Assembly: GCA_015978205.1 (NCBI GenBank) | Contig: JADWMM010000032.1 | Coordinates: 1-64,000, forward strand | Direction: 5' to 3' | Origin: Alkaliphilus sp. NP8 | GTDB taxonomy: Bacteria > Bacillota > Clostridia > Peptostreptococcales > Natronincolaceae | Length of the DNA: 64,000 nucleotides | Shown: positions 35,770 through 45,233 of the stretch, one piece after another | How positions within the stretch are numbered: position 1 is the stretch's first letter | Layout: each line of letters opens with the position of its first letter | Notes under the pieces: model-generated | The model's database searches: none | Told to the model about the DNA's origin: nothing | What the model saw: only the letters and a program-made list of their open reading frames with translations | Position numbers and translations under genes: made by a program

Positions 35770-36449
35770 TTAAAAACCTATATATTTACTATATAATGTT
35801 TTAGCTTTTGCAGTGTCTGATACATTTTTAAGTATTGCTCTTCCATCATAAAATAATGTAAATTGAATGCTTTCAACTTCAAATTTTAAAAAGAATTTAT
35901 TTTTCTTAACTTCTATTTCTTGAGATTTTAATCTTTTTACAATACTATCTGTAGAAATACTTTTATTTATAGGAATAATAGTATGAGTCATTCCATTACT
36001 TCCAATAACAGCTCCATATATCCATGGAATATTTAATTTTATAGATACATCATTAATAAGATATCTTATATTTAAGTTATCTGTTGCATCTAATATTAAA
36101 TCCATATCTTCACACAGCTTTACTATATTATTTGCATTAACATCTTCTATAACTCCTTCAACAACTATATCTGAATTAATCTTTTTTAGCTTATATTCTG
36201 CAGCAATAGCTTTAGGAAGATTATTTTTCATATCATCTTCATCAAATAAAATCTGTCTTTGTAAGTTAGAAAGTTCTATATAATCTCTATCTATAATTTT
36301 TATATATCCTATACCGGATCTTACAAGATTATTTGCTACTACTGTTCCTAATGCTCCACAACCGATTACAACTACTTTTGCATTATTAAGTTTTTTAAAC
36401 CTTCTCTTCCTATTTCATCAAATAATATTTGTTTTGAGTATCTTTCCAT
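35770..36449 (-). pseudogene. Broken ThiF/MoeB/HesA-family adenylyltransferase gene
   Basis: The start (ATG at 36447-36449) encodes ERYSKQILFDEIGREGLK, the standard N-terminus of E1-like ThiF/MoeB enzymes. A run of six A (36391-36396, minus strand) then puts the reading frame out by one base and a stop follows. With one A restored the frame continues through KVVVIGCGALGTVVANNLV (the ATP-binding loop), NLQRQILFDE and DATDNLNIRYLIND, and reaches a normal-looking C-terminus (FYDGRAILKN...LYSKYIGF). The zinc Cys pairs and the region usually following IIP are absent, and the restored product is only about 226 residues. That points to an additional internal deletion of roughly 100 codons. In intact relatives the protein adenylates a small sulfur-carrier protein. 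Confidence 0.8.
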
Positions 36450-36538
36450 ATTTACTCATCCCACTTTTTCACACTAAATAATCATTAATTTATATAATAA
36501 TATTATTATATAAAACATAGTAAATACCTTCAATTTAA

Positions 36539-36579
36539 AATAAAGAATCCGACCATTAAAATAATCGGATTCTTTATTT
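36539..36579 (-). terminator. Terminator of the PFOR gene
   Basis: AATAAAGAATCCGA and TCGGATTCTTTATT form a 14-bp stem overlapping the last bases of the PFOR gene. Confidence 0.88.
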
Positions 36580-39500
36580 ATTCATATTTCATTTCTGCTA
36601 ATCGCTTATAAGACTCATATCTTTCTTTAGAATTTTCTTCTGCTGCATTAAATAAATCTTCTGCTAAATCAGGGAATGTATTCATAAGTTGAGAGTATCT
36701 AATTTCACTATTAATAAACTCTTTAAAGTCTGCTGTTGGTTCTTTAGAATCTAAACTAAATGGATTTTTACCTTGTTTTTTAAGCTCTGGGTTATATCTA
36801 TATAAATGCCAGTACCCAGCTTCTACTGCTTTCTTTTCTTGTCTAACAGAGGTACCCATTCCACTTTTTATACCGTGGCTAATACAAGGTGCATAGCAAA
36901 TAATAAGTGATGGCCCTTTATATGCTTCTGCTTCTTTAATTGCTTTTACAAGATGATTCATATTAGCCCCTAATGCTACTTGTGCTACATAAACATATCC
37001 ATATGTAGTAGCCATTAAACCGAGATCTTTTTTTCGTATTTTTTTACCTGATGCTGCAAATTTAGCCACTGCAGCTGTAGGTGTAGCTTTAGAGGACTGT
37101 CCACCAGTATTTGAGTATACTTCTGTATCCATTACTAATAAGTTAACATCTTCTCCAGAAGCTAATACATGATCTACTCCTCCGTAGCCAATATCATATG
37201 CCCAGCCATCTCCACCTACAATCCATACAGATTTTTTAACTAAATGATCTTTAAGCCCTAGAATTTGCTTAACTATTGGATCATTTTCATGCTTATGTTC
37301 TTTTATAACAGTTAATAGTTTTTGACTAATCTCCTTAGATTTTTCTCCATCGTCTATGTGCTCTATCCATTGTTTAAATAAACTCTTACAATCATCATCT
37401 AGATTAGAATTTAATCCTTCTTGCATTAAATATGCTATTTTCTCTCTTGCTTGTCTAGATGCTAAAGCCATACCATATCCAAACTCAGCATTATCCTCAA
37501 ATAAAGAGTTAGACCAAGATGGCCCTCTACCACAAGGAAGAGTTGAATAAGCTGTAGCTGGTGAACTAGCACCCCAAATCGAAGAACACCCTGTTGCATT
37601 TGCTATCATCATTCTATCTCCATATAGCTGAGTAACTAATTTTACGTATGCTGTTTCTCCACAGCCAGCACAAGCTCCAGAAAACTCTAAAAGAGGCATT
37701 GCAAATTGACTTCCTTTAACAGATTTTTTATCCATTAAAGTGTCTTTATATTTAATATTATTAACAACATGCTCCCAGTTTTCTGATTGTTTTTCAATTT
37801 CTTTTTCTGCATCTACCATAACTAAAGCTTTTCCTGGAGCTGGACAAATATCAGCACAATTAGCACATCCAGTACAGTCTAATGGAGATATTTGAATACG
37901 ATATCCATAACCTTCTAAACCTTTACCGATTGCTTCTTTAGTTTCAAATGTTTCTGGTTTATTCTGCATTTCTTTTTCATCTAATAGGAATGGTCTAATA
38001 ACTGCATGAGGACAAACATAAGAGCATTGATTACACTGAATACATTTTTCTGTTTGCCACTGAGGCACTAGTACAGCAATACCTCGCTTTTCATAGGATG
38101 TAGTACCTGAAGGGTGTGTTCCATCCTCCATTCCTTTAAATGCACTTACAGGAAGTTCATCTCCTTCATGTTTAGCCATAGGTCTTTGTATGTTCTTAAC
38201 AAAGTCTGGCTCATCTTTTTCAATTATCTTTTCAACTTTTGCTTTTTTCCAACTTTCAGGCACATCTACTTTAGTAAGACTTTCTATACCCTTATCTACT
38301 GCTTTATAATTCATCGATACAATCTGCTCACCTTTTTTACCATAAGTAGATGTTATAGCTTCCTTTAAATACTTAACTGCATCTTCTATAGGAATAACCT
38401 TTGCTAGTTTAAAAAATGCAGATTGCATAATCATATTAATTCTTGAGCCTAGTCCTATTTCACTAGCAATCTTTACTGCATCTATAATATAAAAATTAGC
38501 ATTCTTCTCTGCAATAGCTTTCTTAATAGATCCAGGAATCTTTTGTTCTAATTCATCTGCATTCCAAGGACAATTGAGTACAAAAGTACCATTTTCTTTT
38601 AAACCTTTTAACAAGTCATAGTGATATAAATAAGAACTATTATGACAAGCTATATAGTCTGCAGTATGTATTAAATATGGTGATTTTATAGGTTTTTTAC
38701 CGAATCTTAAATGAGAAATCGTAGTTCCACCAGATTTTTTACTATCATAAGAAAAATAAGCCTGAGCATATAAATCAGTTTTATCTCCTATAATTTTAAT
38801 AGCACTTTTATTAGCTCCTACTGTACCATCAGAACCTAAGCCCCAGAACTTACACCTAATAGTACCTTCAGGTGAAGTCTCTACTATATCTCCTTCTGGT
38901 AGAGAGGTTTCAGTTACATCATCTACTATACCAATAGTAAATTGATCCTTAGGCTTATTCTTTTTAAGATTATCAAATACTGAAATAATTTGTGAAGGTG
39001 TAGTATCTTTAGAACCTAAGCCATATCTTCCACCTACAACCATAGGCTGATTATCTTTTCCATAGAATAAACTTTTTACATCTTTATAAAGAGGCTCACC
39101 ATATGATCCTGGTTCTTTCGTTCTATCTAATACCGCAATATTCTTTACTGTTTTTGGCAGTACATTAAAGAAATATTTTTCAGAAAAAGGTCTATAAAGA
39201 TGTACTTTTATAACTCCTACCTTTTCTCCATTTTTATTTAAATGGTCAACTACTTCTTCTATAGTTTCACATACTGATCCCATTGCCACAATAACATTTT
39301 CAGCATCTTTTGCTCCGTAATAATTAAACGGCTTATATTCTCTCCCTGTTATTTTAGTGATTTGATCCATGTAATTTGAAACAATATCTGGAATTTTTTC
39401 ATAAAAAGAATTTGAAGCCTCTCTACCTTGAAAATAAATATCAGGATTTTGCGCTGTTCCTCTTATTACTGGATGTTCAGGATTTAGTGCTCTAGCTTTA

Positions 39501-40108
39501 AATTCTTCTAAAGCTTTATAATCTAAAAGCTTCTCTAAATCTTCATATTCCATAACTTCAACATTTTGATATTCATGAGAAGTTCTAAATCCATCAAAGA
39601 AATGGACAAAAGGTACTCTTCCTTTAATAGCAGCCAAATGCGCTACTCCGCCTAAATCCATAGCTTCTTGCACACTGTTAGAAGCTAATAATGCAAAGCC
39701 TGTCTGTCTAGCTGCCATAACATCTTGATGATCTCCAAATATGGATAAGGCATGGGTTGCAATAGCTCTAGCACTTACATGAAATACAGCAGGTAAAAGT
39801 TCTCCTGCCATTCTGTACATATTTGGAACCATTAGAAGTAAACCTTGTGAAGCTGTATATGTAGTAGTTAAGGCCCCAGCTTGGAGTGATCCATGAACTG
39901 CTCCAGAAGCTCCTCCTTCAGATTGAAGCTCTGCTACTTTTACAGGCTGGCCAAATATATTCTTTTTTCCATGAGCAGACCATTCATCTACCCCTTCCGC
40001 CATAGGAGAAGACGGTGTAATAGGATATATAGCTGCTACTTCAGTAAAGGCATATGATACGTAAGCCGCAGCTTGATTGCCATCCATTGTTTTTCTTTTC
40101 TTAGACAT
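36578..40108 (-). CDS. nifJ: Pyruvate:ferredoxin (flavodoxin) oxidoreductase, single-chain
   Basis: A 1176-residue enzyme that converts pyruvate and CoA to acetyl-CoA, CO2 and reduced ferredoxin, the central step of clostridial fermentation. Domains in order: pyruvate-binding domain I starting near IYPITPSSPMAEG; domain II with transketolase-like C-terminal part; gamma-like domain (GLGSDGTVGANKSAIK); a two-[4Fe-4S] ferredoxin domain with CIQCNQCSYVCP and CTGCANCADICP; then the TPP-binding domain with ACAGCGET, GCSSIWGASSPA and VGGDGWAYDIGYGGVDH. A distal Cys after YAPC completes the proximal cluster. The length is normal. AAAGGAG lies upstream. It is monocistronic. Confidence 0.97.
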   Translation of the reverse strand: MSKKRKTMDGNQAAAYVSYAFTEVAAIYPITPSSPMAEGVDEWSAHGKKNIFGQPVKVAELQSEGGASGAVHGSLQAGALTTTYTASQGLLLMVPNMYRMAGELLPAVFHVSARAIATHALSIFGDHQDVMAARQTGFALLASNSVQEAMDLGGVAHLAAIKGRVPFVHFFDGFRTSHEYQNVEVMEYEDLEKLLDYKALEEFKARALNPEHPVIRGTAQNPDIYFQGREASNSFYEKIPDIVSNYMDQITKITGREYKPFNYYGAKDAENVIVAMGSVCETIEEVVDHLNKNGEKVGVIKVHLYRPFSEKYFFNVLPKTVKNIAVLDRTKEPGSYGEPLYKDVKSLFYGKDNQPMVVGGRYGLGSKDTTPSQIISVFDNLKKNKPKDQFTIGIVDDVTETSLPEGDIVETSPEGTIRCKFWGLGSDGTVGANKSAIKIIGDKTDLYAQAYFSYDSKKSGGTTISHLRFGKKPIKSPYLIHTADYIACHNSSYLYHYDLLKGLKENGTFVLNCPWNADELEQKIPGSIKKAIAEKNANFYIIDAVKIASEIGLGSRINMIMQSAFFKLAKVIPIEDAVKYLKEAITSTYGKKGEQIVSMNYKAVDKGIESLTKVDVPESWKKAKVEKIIEKDEPDFVKNIQRPMAKHEGDELPVSAFKGMEDGTHPSGTTSYEKRGIAVLVPQWQTEKCIQCNQCSYVCPHAVIRPFLLDEKEMQNKPETFETKEAIGKGLEGYGYRIQISPLDCTGCANCADICPAPGKALVMVDAEKEIEKQSENWEHVVNNIKYKDTLMDKKSVKGSQFAMPLLEFSGACAGCGETAYVKLVTQLYGDRMMIANATGCSSIWGASSPATAYSTLPCGRGPSWSNSLFEDNAEFGYGMALASRQAREKIAYLMQEGLNSNLDDDCKSLFKQWIEHIDDGEKSKEISQKLLTVIKEHKHENDPIVKQILGLKDHLVKKSVWIVGGDGWAYDIGYGGVDHVLASGEDVNLLVMDTEVYSNTGGQSSKATPTAAVAKFAASGKKIRKKDLGLMATTYGYVYVAQVALGANMNHLVKAIKEAEAYKGPSLIICYAPCISHGIKSGMGTSVRQEKKAVEAGYWHLYRYNPELKKQGKNPFSLDSKEPTADFKEFINSEIRYSQLMNTFPDLAEDLFNAAEENSKERYESYKRLAEMKYE

Positions 40109-40448
40109 ATATACTCTCCTTTTCTAGTTATTATTTAATAAAACAAACAATATACTTGTATTATTTTACATTTTTTCATTAATCATACGTTAAATAAAAA
40201 AAATTCCTGTATTCAAAATAGTTAAAATGAATTATATTATTAATAACTTAAAATTTGTAAATTGCTAATAAACAATAGCATTAATGTATACTACATAAAA
40301 GGTACTATATATAATAAAATTTCTAAATTAAAAAACAAGGTTTTTTAATGGAATAGTGTGGTTTTTTTTGATATAATACTTATTCGTTAATACTTTTAAT
40401 TAATACTAATAATTAATATTTAAATAAGATTTTTTAAGGAGGAACAGA
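40109..40448. other. Divergent intergenic region between PFOR and pyrophosphatase genes
   Basis: A 340-bp AT-rich region holding the promoters of two diverging genes. For the plus-strand gene a TATAAT (40372-40377) lies about 70 bp before the ATG, with only a poor -35 box. For PFOR no clear promoter could be picked. No ORF with a ribosome binding site, and no stable RNA fold, was seen. Confidence 0.45.
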
Positions 40449-42062
40449 ATGTCAACTTTAGTTTTCGGGCACAAGAATCCAGATACAGATTCAGTATCTT
40501 CTGCTATAGCCCTTTCATATTTAAAACAACAAATTGGTTTTAATACAACACCTTGCGTTCTTGGAAATGTAAGTAGGGAGAGTCAATATGTTTTAGATTA
40601 CTTTCAACTTCCTAAACCTAAAAATATATCAAATGTTAAAGTACAAGTAAAAGATCTACAATATGATTTTGCAGATGGAATATCTCCAAAAAAATCTATT
40701 CTGTATACTTATAATCTAATGGAAAGTAAATCTTTACAAACTGTTGGAATAGTAGATAATGATAATGAACTTCTTGGAATCATAAGCATGAAAAATATTG
40801 CCATGGGAATAATAGAAGGTGATTTTTCATATTTAGAGACTTCATTAGAAAACTTAATTAATGACTTAAATGGAAAGGTGCTTTCTGGAGATAAATCTTT
40901 TTTCAGTGGAAAAGTATCTGTAATAGCTTACTATTATAAAACTATTCAAGGACTTCTAAGTGAAAAAGATATAGTTATTGTAGGAGATAGATACGATATT
41001 ATTGAACATGCTATTATGTCTAAAGTTCAATTAATTATTATAACTGGAGGCAGTGAAATACCACAAAAATATATGGATTTAGCTAAAGAAAATAATATTA
41101 CTATGATTTCAGTACCTAAAGATACTTACTATATTTCTAAGGTTATAAATATGTGTAATTTTAATAGTAGAATTATGAAAACTGATAACATAATTAAGTT
41201 TAATGAAATGGAATATTTAGATGATGTAAAGGAAGAACTTAATAATAGTCAGTTTAGAAATTATCCTGTTATTGATAATAACAATAGATTTTTAGGATTT
41301 ATAAATAGAAAACATATTATTAACCCTACAAGAAAACAGATAATACTAGTTGATCACAATGAATATAGCCAAAGTGCCGAAGGACTTGAAGAAGCCGAAA
41401 TCTTAGAAATAGTCGATCATCATAAAATAGGTGATATAGCTACTTCTATGCCAATTAACTTCCGTAATAACCCTGTAGGAAGTACATGTACAATAATACA
41501 CAGTATGTTTAAAGAGTATAACATTGAAATTCCATTTGAAATTGCTGGAGCACTAATATCTGGTATTCTATCAGATACTTTATTATTTAAATCTCCTACC
41601 ACAACTGATATTGATAAAAAAGCTGTAGAAGAATTAAACCAAATTTTAGAGTTAGATATAAATCAATTTTCAATGGATATGTTTAAATATGGAACATCAT
41701 TAGAAGGTCAAAGTATAGAAGAAATTTTTTATAAAGACTTTAAAGAATTTCAGCTTGAAACCTTTAAGGTGGGCGTTAGCCAAGTGTTTACATTAGATAT
41801 AGATGATGTTTATAACAGAAAAGATCTTTTTGTAAACTACATTAAAAAAGTAGAGAAACGTATGGAATATGATATAACATTGCTATTAATTACAGATATT
41901 TTAAAAGAAGGTTCTTATCTTTTATATCAAAGTAAGCATAGTAACATAATACCTATCGCTTTTAATATTGCAGAAGAACAAGGTGCTTTTGCTGAAGGTG
42001 TTGTATCTAGAAAGAAACAAGTTATTCCTAAACTATTGAAAGCTATACAAATAATTAAATAG
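40449..42062 (+). CDS. Manganese-dependent inorganic pyrophosphatase with CBS domains
   Basis: A 537-residue family II pyrophosphatase that hydrolyses PPi to phosphate. The DHH domain starts GHKNPDTDSVSSAI (metal ligands H8, D12, D14) and resumes after the insert with EIVDHHKIGD. The DHHA2 domain ends GVVSRKKQVIPKL, with the substrate-binding SRKKQ. Between them, residues about 65-300 hold a CBS-DRTGG-CBS insert (VGIVDNDNELLGIIS and YPVIDNNNRFLGFIN), which in known CBS-PPases senses adenine nucleotides and regulates activity. AAGGAGG lies upstream of the ATG. It is a single gene. Confidence 0.95.
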   Translation: MSTLVFGHKNPDTDSVSSAIALSYLKQQIGFNTTPCVLGNVSRESQYVLDYFQLPKPKNISNVKVQVKDLQYDFADGISPKKSILYTYNLMESKSLQTVGIVDNDNELLGIISMKNIAMGIIEGDFSYLETSLENLINDLNGKVLSGDKSFFSGKVSVIAYYYKTIQGLLSEKDIVIVGDRYDIIEHAIMSKVQLIIITGGSEIPQKYMDLAKENNITMISVPKDTYYISKVINMCNFNSRIMKTDNIIKFNEMEYLDDVKEELNNSQFRNYPVIDNNNRFLGFINRKHIINPTRKQIILVDHNEYSQSAEGLEEAEILEIVDHHKIGDIATSMPINFRNNPVGSTCTIIHSMFKEYNIEIPFEIAGALISGILSDTLLFKSPTTTDIDKKAVEELNQILELDINQFSMDMFKYGTSLEGQSIEEIFYKDFKEFQLETFKVGVSQVFTLDIDDVYNRKDLFVNYIKKVEKRMEYDITLLLITDILKEGSYLLYQSKHSNIIPIAFNIAEEQGAFAEGVVSRKKQVIPKLLKAIQIIK

Positions 42063-42065
42063 TAC

Positions 42066-42107
42066 AAAAGCTCATTATATAAAATCAACTTATATAATGA
42101 GCTTTTA
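42066..42107. terminator. Bidirectional terminator
   Basis: AAAAGCTCATTATATAA and TTATATAATGAGCTTTT form a 17-bp stem with a 7-nt loop, between the convergent pyrophosphatase and cheV genes. Confidence 0.88.
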
Positions 42108-42110
42108 GAT

Positions 42111-43025
42111 TTATTCCATAATTAATTTGTCTATAACTTTAACTAAACTCTTTATTTCTGGTTTACTTATCTGTTCATCTGCACCTATACTTTCACCTTT
42201 TCTTCTCATCTCATCAGAAATTAAAGATGAAAATATTATAACAGGAAGATGCGCAAGTTCTTCGTCAGTTTTAACAAGTTTTGTTAAATGGTGTCCATCC
42301 ATTTTAGGCATTTCTATATCTGTAACAATACAAGATACATGATCTTTTAATTCTTTAGTTTTATCCACTCTGAATTTTTCAAGTTTTTGCCACGCTTCAC
42401 GTCCATTGTTTGTAACAATAAGGTTATTATACCCTGCTTCTTTTAATGATTCTATTAGAATTTTAGATAACATTTCAGAGTCTTCTGCTATAAGTATAGG
42501 CTTATCATTTCGTTCTCTTTCACCTATTTCTTTTATTTTAGAAACTTGTATTCCAGTGCTCGGGCTAATATCAGTTAAAATTTTCTCTAAATCTAATATT
42601 ATAATTAACCTTTCATCCTTTTTAACAATTCCTGTAGCTACTCCTTCTACACCACCATATATGGTATTATCTGGTTTCTCCATTGATTCCCAAGAAATTC
42701 TATGTATTCCTATTACACTATGAACCTGAAATGCAACTGAAATTTGATTAAAATGAGAAATTATAAATAAATTATTAGATTCATCATCTTTATTTTGAAT
42801 CTTTAAATATTTAGGAAGGTCTATAACAGTTACTACAGATTCCCTAGGCTGAAAAATACCTTTAACACATGGATGAGCCTTTGGAACATGAGTTACTTTG
42901 GTAAAAGGAATTATTTCCTTTACCTTTGCCACATTTATACCAAAATGATTGTCCCCTATTTTAAATTCTACAATTTCTAGTTCATTAGTTCCACTTTCCA
43001 ATAATATCCTTTGATCATCATTCAT
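42111..43025 (-). CDS. cheV: Chemotaxis protein CheV (CheW-receiver fusion)
   Basis: A 304-residue coupling protein linking chemoreceptors to CheA. Residues 1-165 are a CheW domain (EIVEFKIGDNHFGINVAKVKEII, here spanning about 17-39, and VTVIDLPKYL). Residues about 172-304 are a response-regulator receiver domain (PILIAEDSEMLSKIL, phosphoacceptor Asp in CIVTDIEMPKMDG, and switch residues in IIFSS and the Lys of ISKPE). The ATG at 43023-43025 follows GGGAGG; upstream in-frame sequence lacks a ribosome binding site. No other chemotaxis gene is nearby. Confidence 0.92.
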   Translation of the reverse strand: MNDDQRILLESGTNELEIVEFKIGDNHFGINVAKVKEIIPFTKVTHVPKAHPCVKGIFQPRESVVTVIDLPKYLKIQNKDDESNNLFIISHFNQISVAFQVHSVIGIHRISWESMEKPDNTIYGGVEGVATGIVKKDERLIIILDLEKILTDISPSTGIQVSKIKEIGERERNDKPILIAEDSEMLSKILIESLKEAGYNNLIVTNNGREAWQKLEKFRVDKTKELKDHVSCIVTDIEMPKMDGHHLTKLVKTDEELAHLPVIIFSSLISDEMRRKGESIGADEQISKPEIKSLVKVIDKLIME

Positions 43026-43145
43026 ACTATTTCCTCCCTCACATATTTTTTCCAATTTTAAATCTATATTTGAATTATACCACAATATATACAAAATTCG
43101 CCAAAACTTTTAAGATTCTACTATATTACATTATGAAAATGAAAA

Positions 43146-43184
43146 ACTTAGTTCAAGTAAGTTTTTCAACCACCTGAACTAAGT
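43146..43184 (-). terminator. Terminator of the MATE gene
   Basis: ACTTAGTTCA and TGAACTAAGT form a 10-bp stem downstream of the MATE gene, followed on the minus strand by TTTTTC. Confidence 0.78.
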
Positions 43185-43190
43185 CTTTTT

Positions 43191-44573
43191 TTATTTTTCA
43201 TATAAAGTTTTATTTGAATTATTTTGTGTAATTTCTAAACTTAATGTTTTCATTTCTCTAAAGATCCATATTCCAGTTACTATAAAAGATAAAACATCTG
43301 ATACTGGTGCTGACACCCATACACCATTTAACCCAAAAAACTCTGGTAAGATTAAAGCTGCTGGTATAAGGAATATTACTTGTCTAGAAAGACTTAAAAA
43401 AGCAGCTTGCTTTGACTTACCTACAGCTTGGAAATAATTTGAACAAATAATTTGAGCTCCTATAAGTGGCATTGCAGCAAAAAATACTTGAAGGCCATTT
43501 GCACCTATATCTATTAGTTCTTGGTCATTACCTGCAAATAAAGCTATTAATTGCTCCGGTATGGCTATTATTAAAACAAATCCTACTATAACTAATATTG
43601 TGGCTGCTCCAACTGCATACCATAATGCTTTCTTTACCCTATCAAACTGTTTAGATCCATAATTATACCCTATAATAGGCTGCGAACCTTGATTTATACC
43701 GAATATAGGCATTAATATTATTGTACTTATACTATTAATAACCCCTAAGGCTGATATAGCAACATCTCCTCCAAATGCAATAAGCCTATTGTTTAAAATT
43801 AAAAGTACAATACTAGTAGCTATTTGTCGCATAAAAGCAGGAGAACCTATAGAAAAAATCTTAATGGCTATATGCTTTCTTATTTTTATATTTTCTTTTT
43901 TTATTTTTAAAGAGCTTTTTCCTCCTACAAAATAACTAACAACCCAAATTGCAGATACAGTTTGAGCTATTACAGTAGCTAAAGCTGCACCTTGTATACC
44001 CATATCTAATATGAAAATAAATATATAATCTAATATTGTATTTGTTATTGCACCTATTAACATAGTAAACATTGCTGTCTTAGGATTTCCCTCTGCTCTT
44101 ATAATATTATTCATACCAAAGCCTACACCATAAAAAACTGAAGCAAATAAAATAATACCTAAATAATCTTTAGCATATGGAAGTACATCAGCACTTGCTC
44201 CAAAAAACTTTAAAATAGGTTCTTGAAAAGCTAGTCCTATTATTCCTAATGCTGACATAACTATTATTAATAATACTAAAGCATTTGTAGTAATATGCTC
44301 TGCCTCATCATGTCTATCTTCTCCTAATTTAATGGAAACTAAAGCAGTTGCTCCTAATCCTATAAGCATGGCAAATGCCATTTGAATAATCATAACAGGA
44401 AAGGCAATGGTTATCCCTGCAATAGCTAAGGATCCTACTCCTCTACCAACAAACATTCTGTCTACTACATTATATAATGCATTTACCAACATCCCTACTA
44501 TTGCTGGAACTGAAAATTTGACCAGTAACGTTTCTATTTTTTCTTCGCCTAGTTGTTTTGAACGACGATCCAT
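43191..44573 (-). CDS. MATE family efflux transporter
   Basis: A 460-residue membrane protein with the 12-helix, two-lobe MATE fold that exports drugs or metabolites using a Na+ or H+ gradient. The family hallmarks are FSVPAIVGMLVNALYNVVDR with FVGRG at the N-lobe and the matching PAFMRQIATSIV and FGINQGSQPIIGYNYG in the C-lobe. AAGGAG lies upstream. It starts 13 bases after the MarR-type regulator stop, so the regulator probably controls it. The substrate is unknown. Confidence 0.92.
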   Translation of the reverse strand: MDRRSKQLGEEKIETLLVKFSVPAIVGMLVNALYNVVDRMFVGRGVGSLAIAGITIAFPVMIIQMAFAMLIGLGATALVSIKLGEDRHDEAEHITTNALVLLIIVMSALGIIGLAFQEPILKFFGASADVLPYAKDYLGIILFASVFYGVGFGMNNIIRAEGNPKTAMFTMLIGAITNTILDYIFIFILDMGIQGAALATVIAQTVSAIWVVSYFVGGKSSLKIKKENIKIRKHIAIKIFSIGSPAFMRQIATSIVLLILNNRLIAFGGDVAISALGVINSISTIILMPIFGINQGSQPIIGYNYGSKQFDRVKKALWYAVGAATILVIVGFVLIIAIPEQLIALFAGNDQELIDIGANGLQVFFAAMPLIGAQIICSNYFQAVGKSKQAAFLSLSRQVIFLIPAALILPEFFGLNGVWVSAPVSDVLSFIVTGIWIFREMKTLSLEITQNNSNKTLYEK

Positions 44574-44586
44574 ACTACATCTCTCC

Positions 44587-45033
44587 TTACAATTTTTTCA
44601 TTATATCAATTACTGATTTGATGCTATTAGCCAAATTTCCTATATCTTCATCTTCTAAAGAATTAATGATTGGAGTAATAACATTCTTATACTGTTGCAT
44701 TTTAGACTCTACATAATTTTTTCCTTCTTCAGTTAAAAAAATCCATGTTTTTCTTCTATCATTTTCATCTGTTTGACGAAAAATAAGATTCATATTTTCT
44801 AATGAATCTAATAAAGTAGTTAAACTTCCTTTTCTCATATCTAAGCATTTACATAGCATTGAAGGAGTTATTTTTTCCTTTCTTCCTAATATTATTAATG
44901 CCTTGTTTTGATTTTTATTGCAAGAGTACTTAGAAAAAACATCTTCATTTAATATAGGACTTATTTTTTGATGAAAAAGAGAAGAAAACTCAATCAAACC
45001 TACATATATGTGTTTTAAATTTTCTTCTTTCAT
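44587..45033 (-). CDS. MarR family transcriptional regulator
   Basis: A 148-residue winged-helix regulator. The helix-turn-helix is ITPSMLCKCLDMRKGSLTTL, and the wing is NLIFRQTDENDRRKTWIFLT, with the Asp-x-Arg-Arg of MarR proteins. N- and C-terminal helices would form the dimer interface. It lies directly upstream of the MATE transporter gene and is its likely local repressor. AAGGAGTG lies before the ATG. The effector ligand is unknown. Confidence 0.9.
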   Translation of the reverse strand: MKEENLKHIYVGLIEFSSLFHQKISPILNEDVFSKYSCNKNQNKALIILGRKEKITPSMLCKCLDMRKGSLTTLLDSLENMNLIFRQTDENDRRKTWIFLTEEGKNYVESKMQQYKNVITPIINSLEDEDIGNLANSIKSVIDIMKKL

Positions 45034-45106
45034 ATTTTCACTCCTTATAATTTACTATTAACTACAAAATTATATTTTTTCTTTAAACCTTGATTATCTA
45101 TTGTGT

Positions 45107-45145
45107 AAAAAATAGTTAGAATTCGTACTATAAGAATTCTAACTA
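45107..45145 (-). terminator. Terminator of the U32 peptidase gene
   Basis: TAGTTAGAATTC and GAATTCTAACTA form a perfect 12-bp stem (45113-45145) with a 9-nt loop, followed on the minus strand by TTTTTTAC. It lies between the U32 gene and marR. Confidence 0.82.
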
Positions 45146-45233
45146 CTTTCCTATGATTTGTCAACTATTTATTTAAAGTTTATATTTTCACAATTATTAT
45201 AACAATTTTTATTAATAGAACATCAATTATCAG

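Noticed and set aside
45113-45145. Perfect palindrome as operator of the MarR regulator
   Set aside because: It is followed by six T on the minus strand and lies right after the U32 gene, so a terminator explains it better. A double role cannot be excluded.
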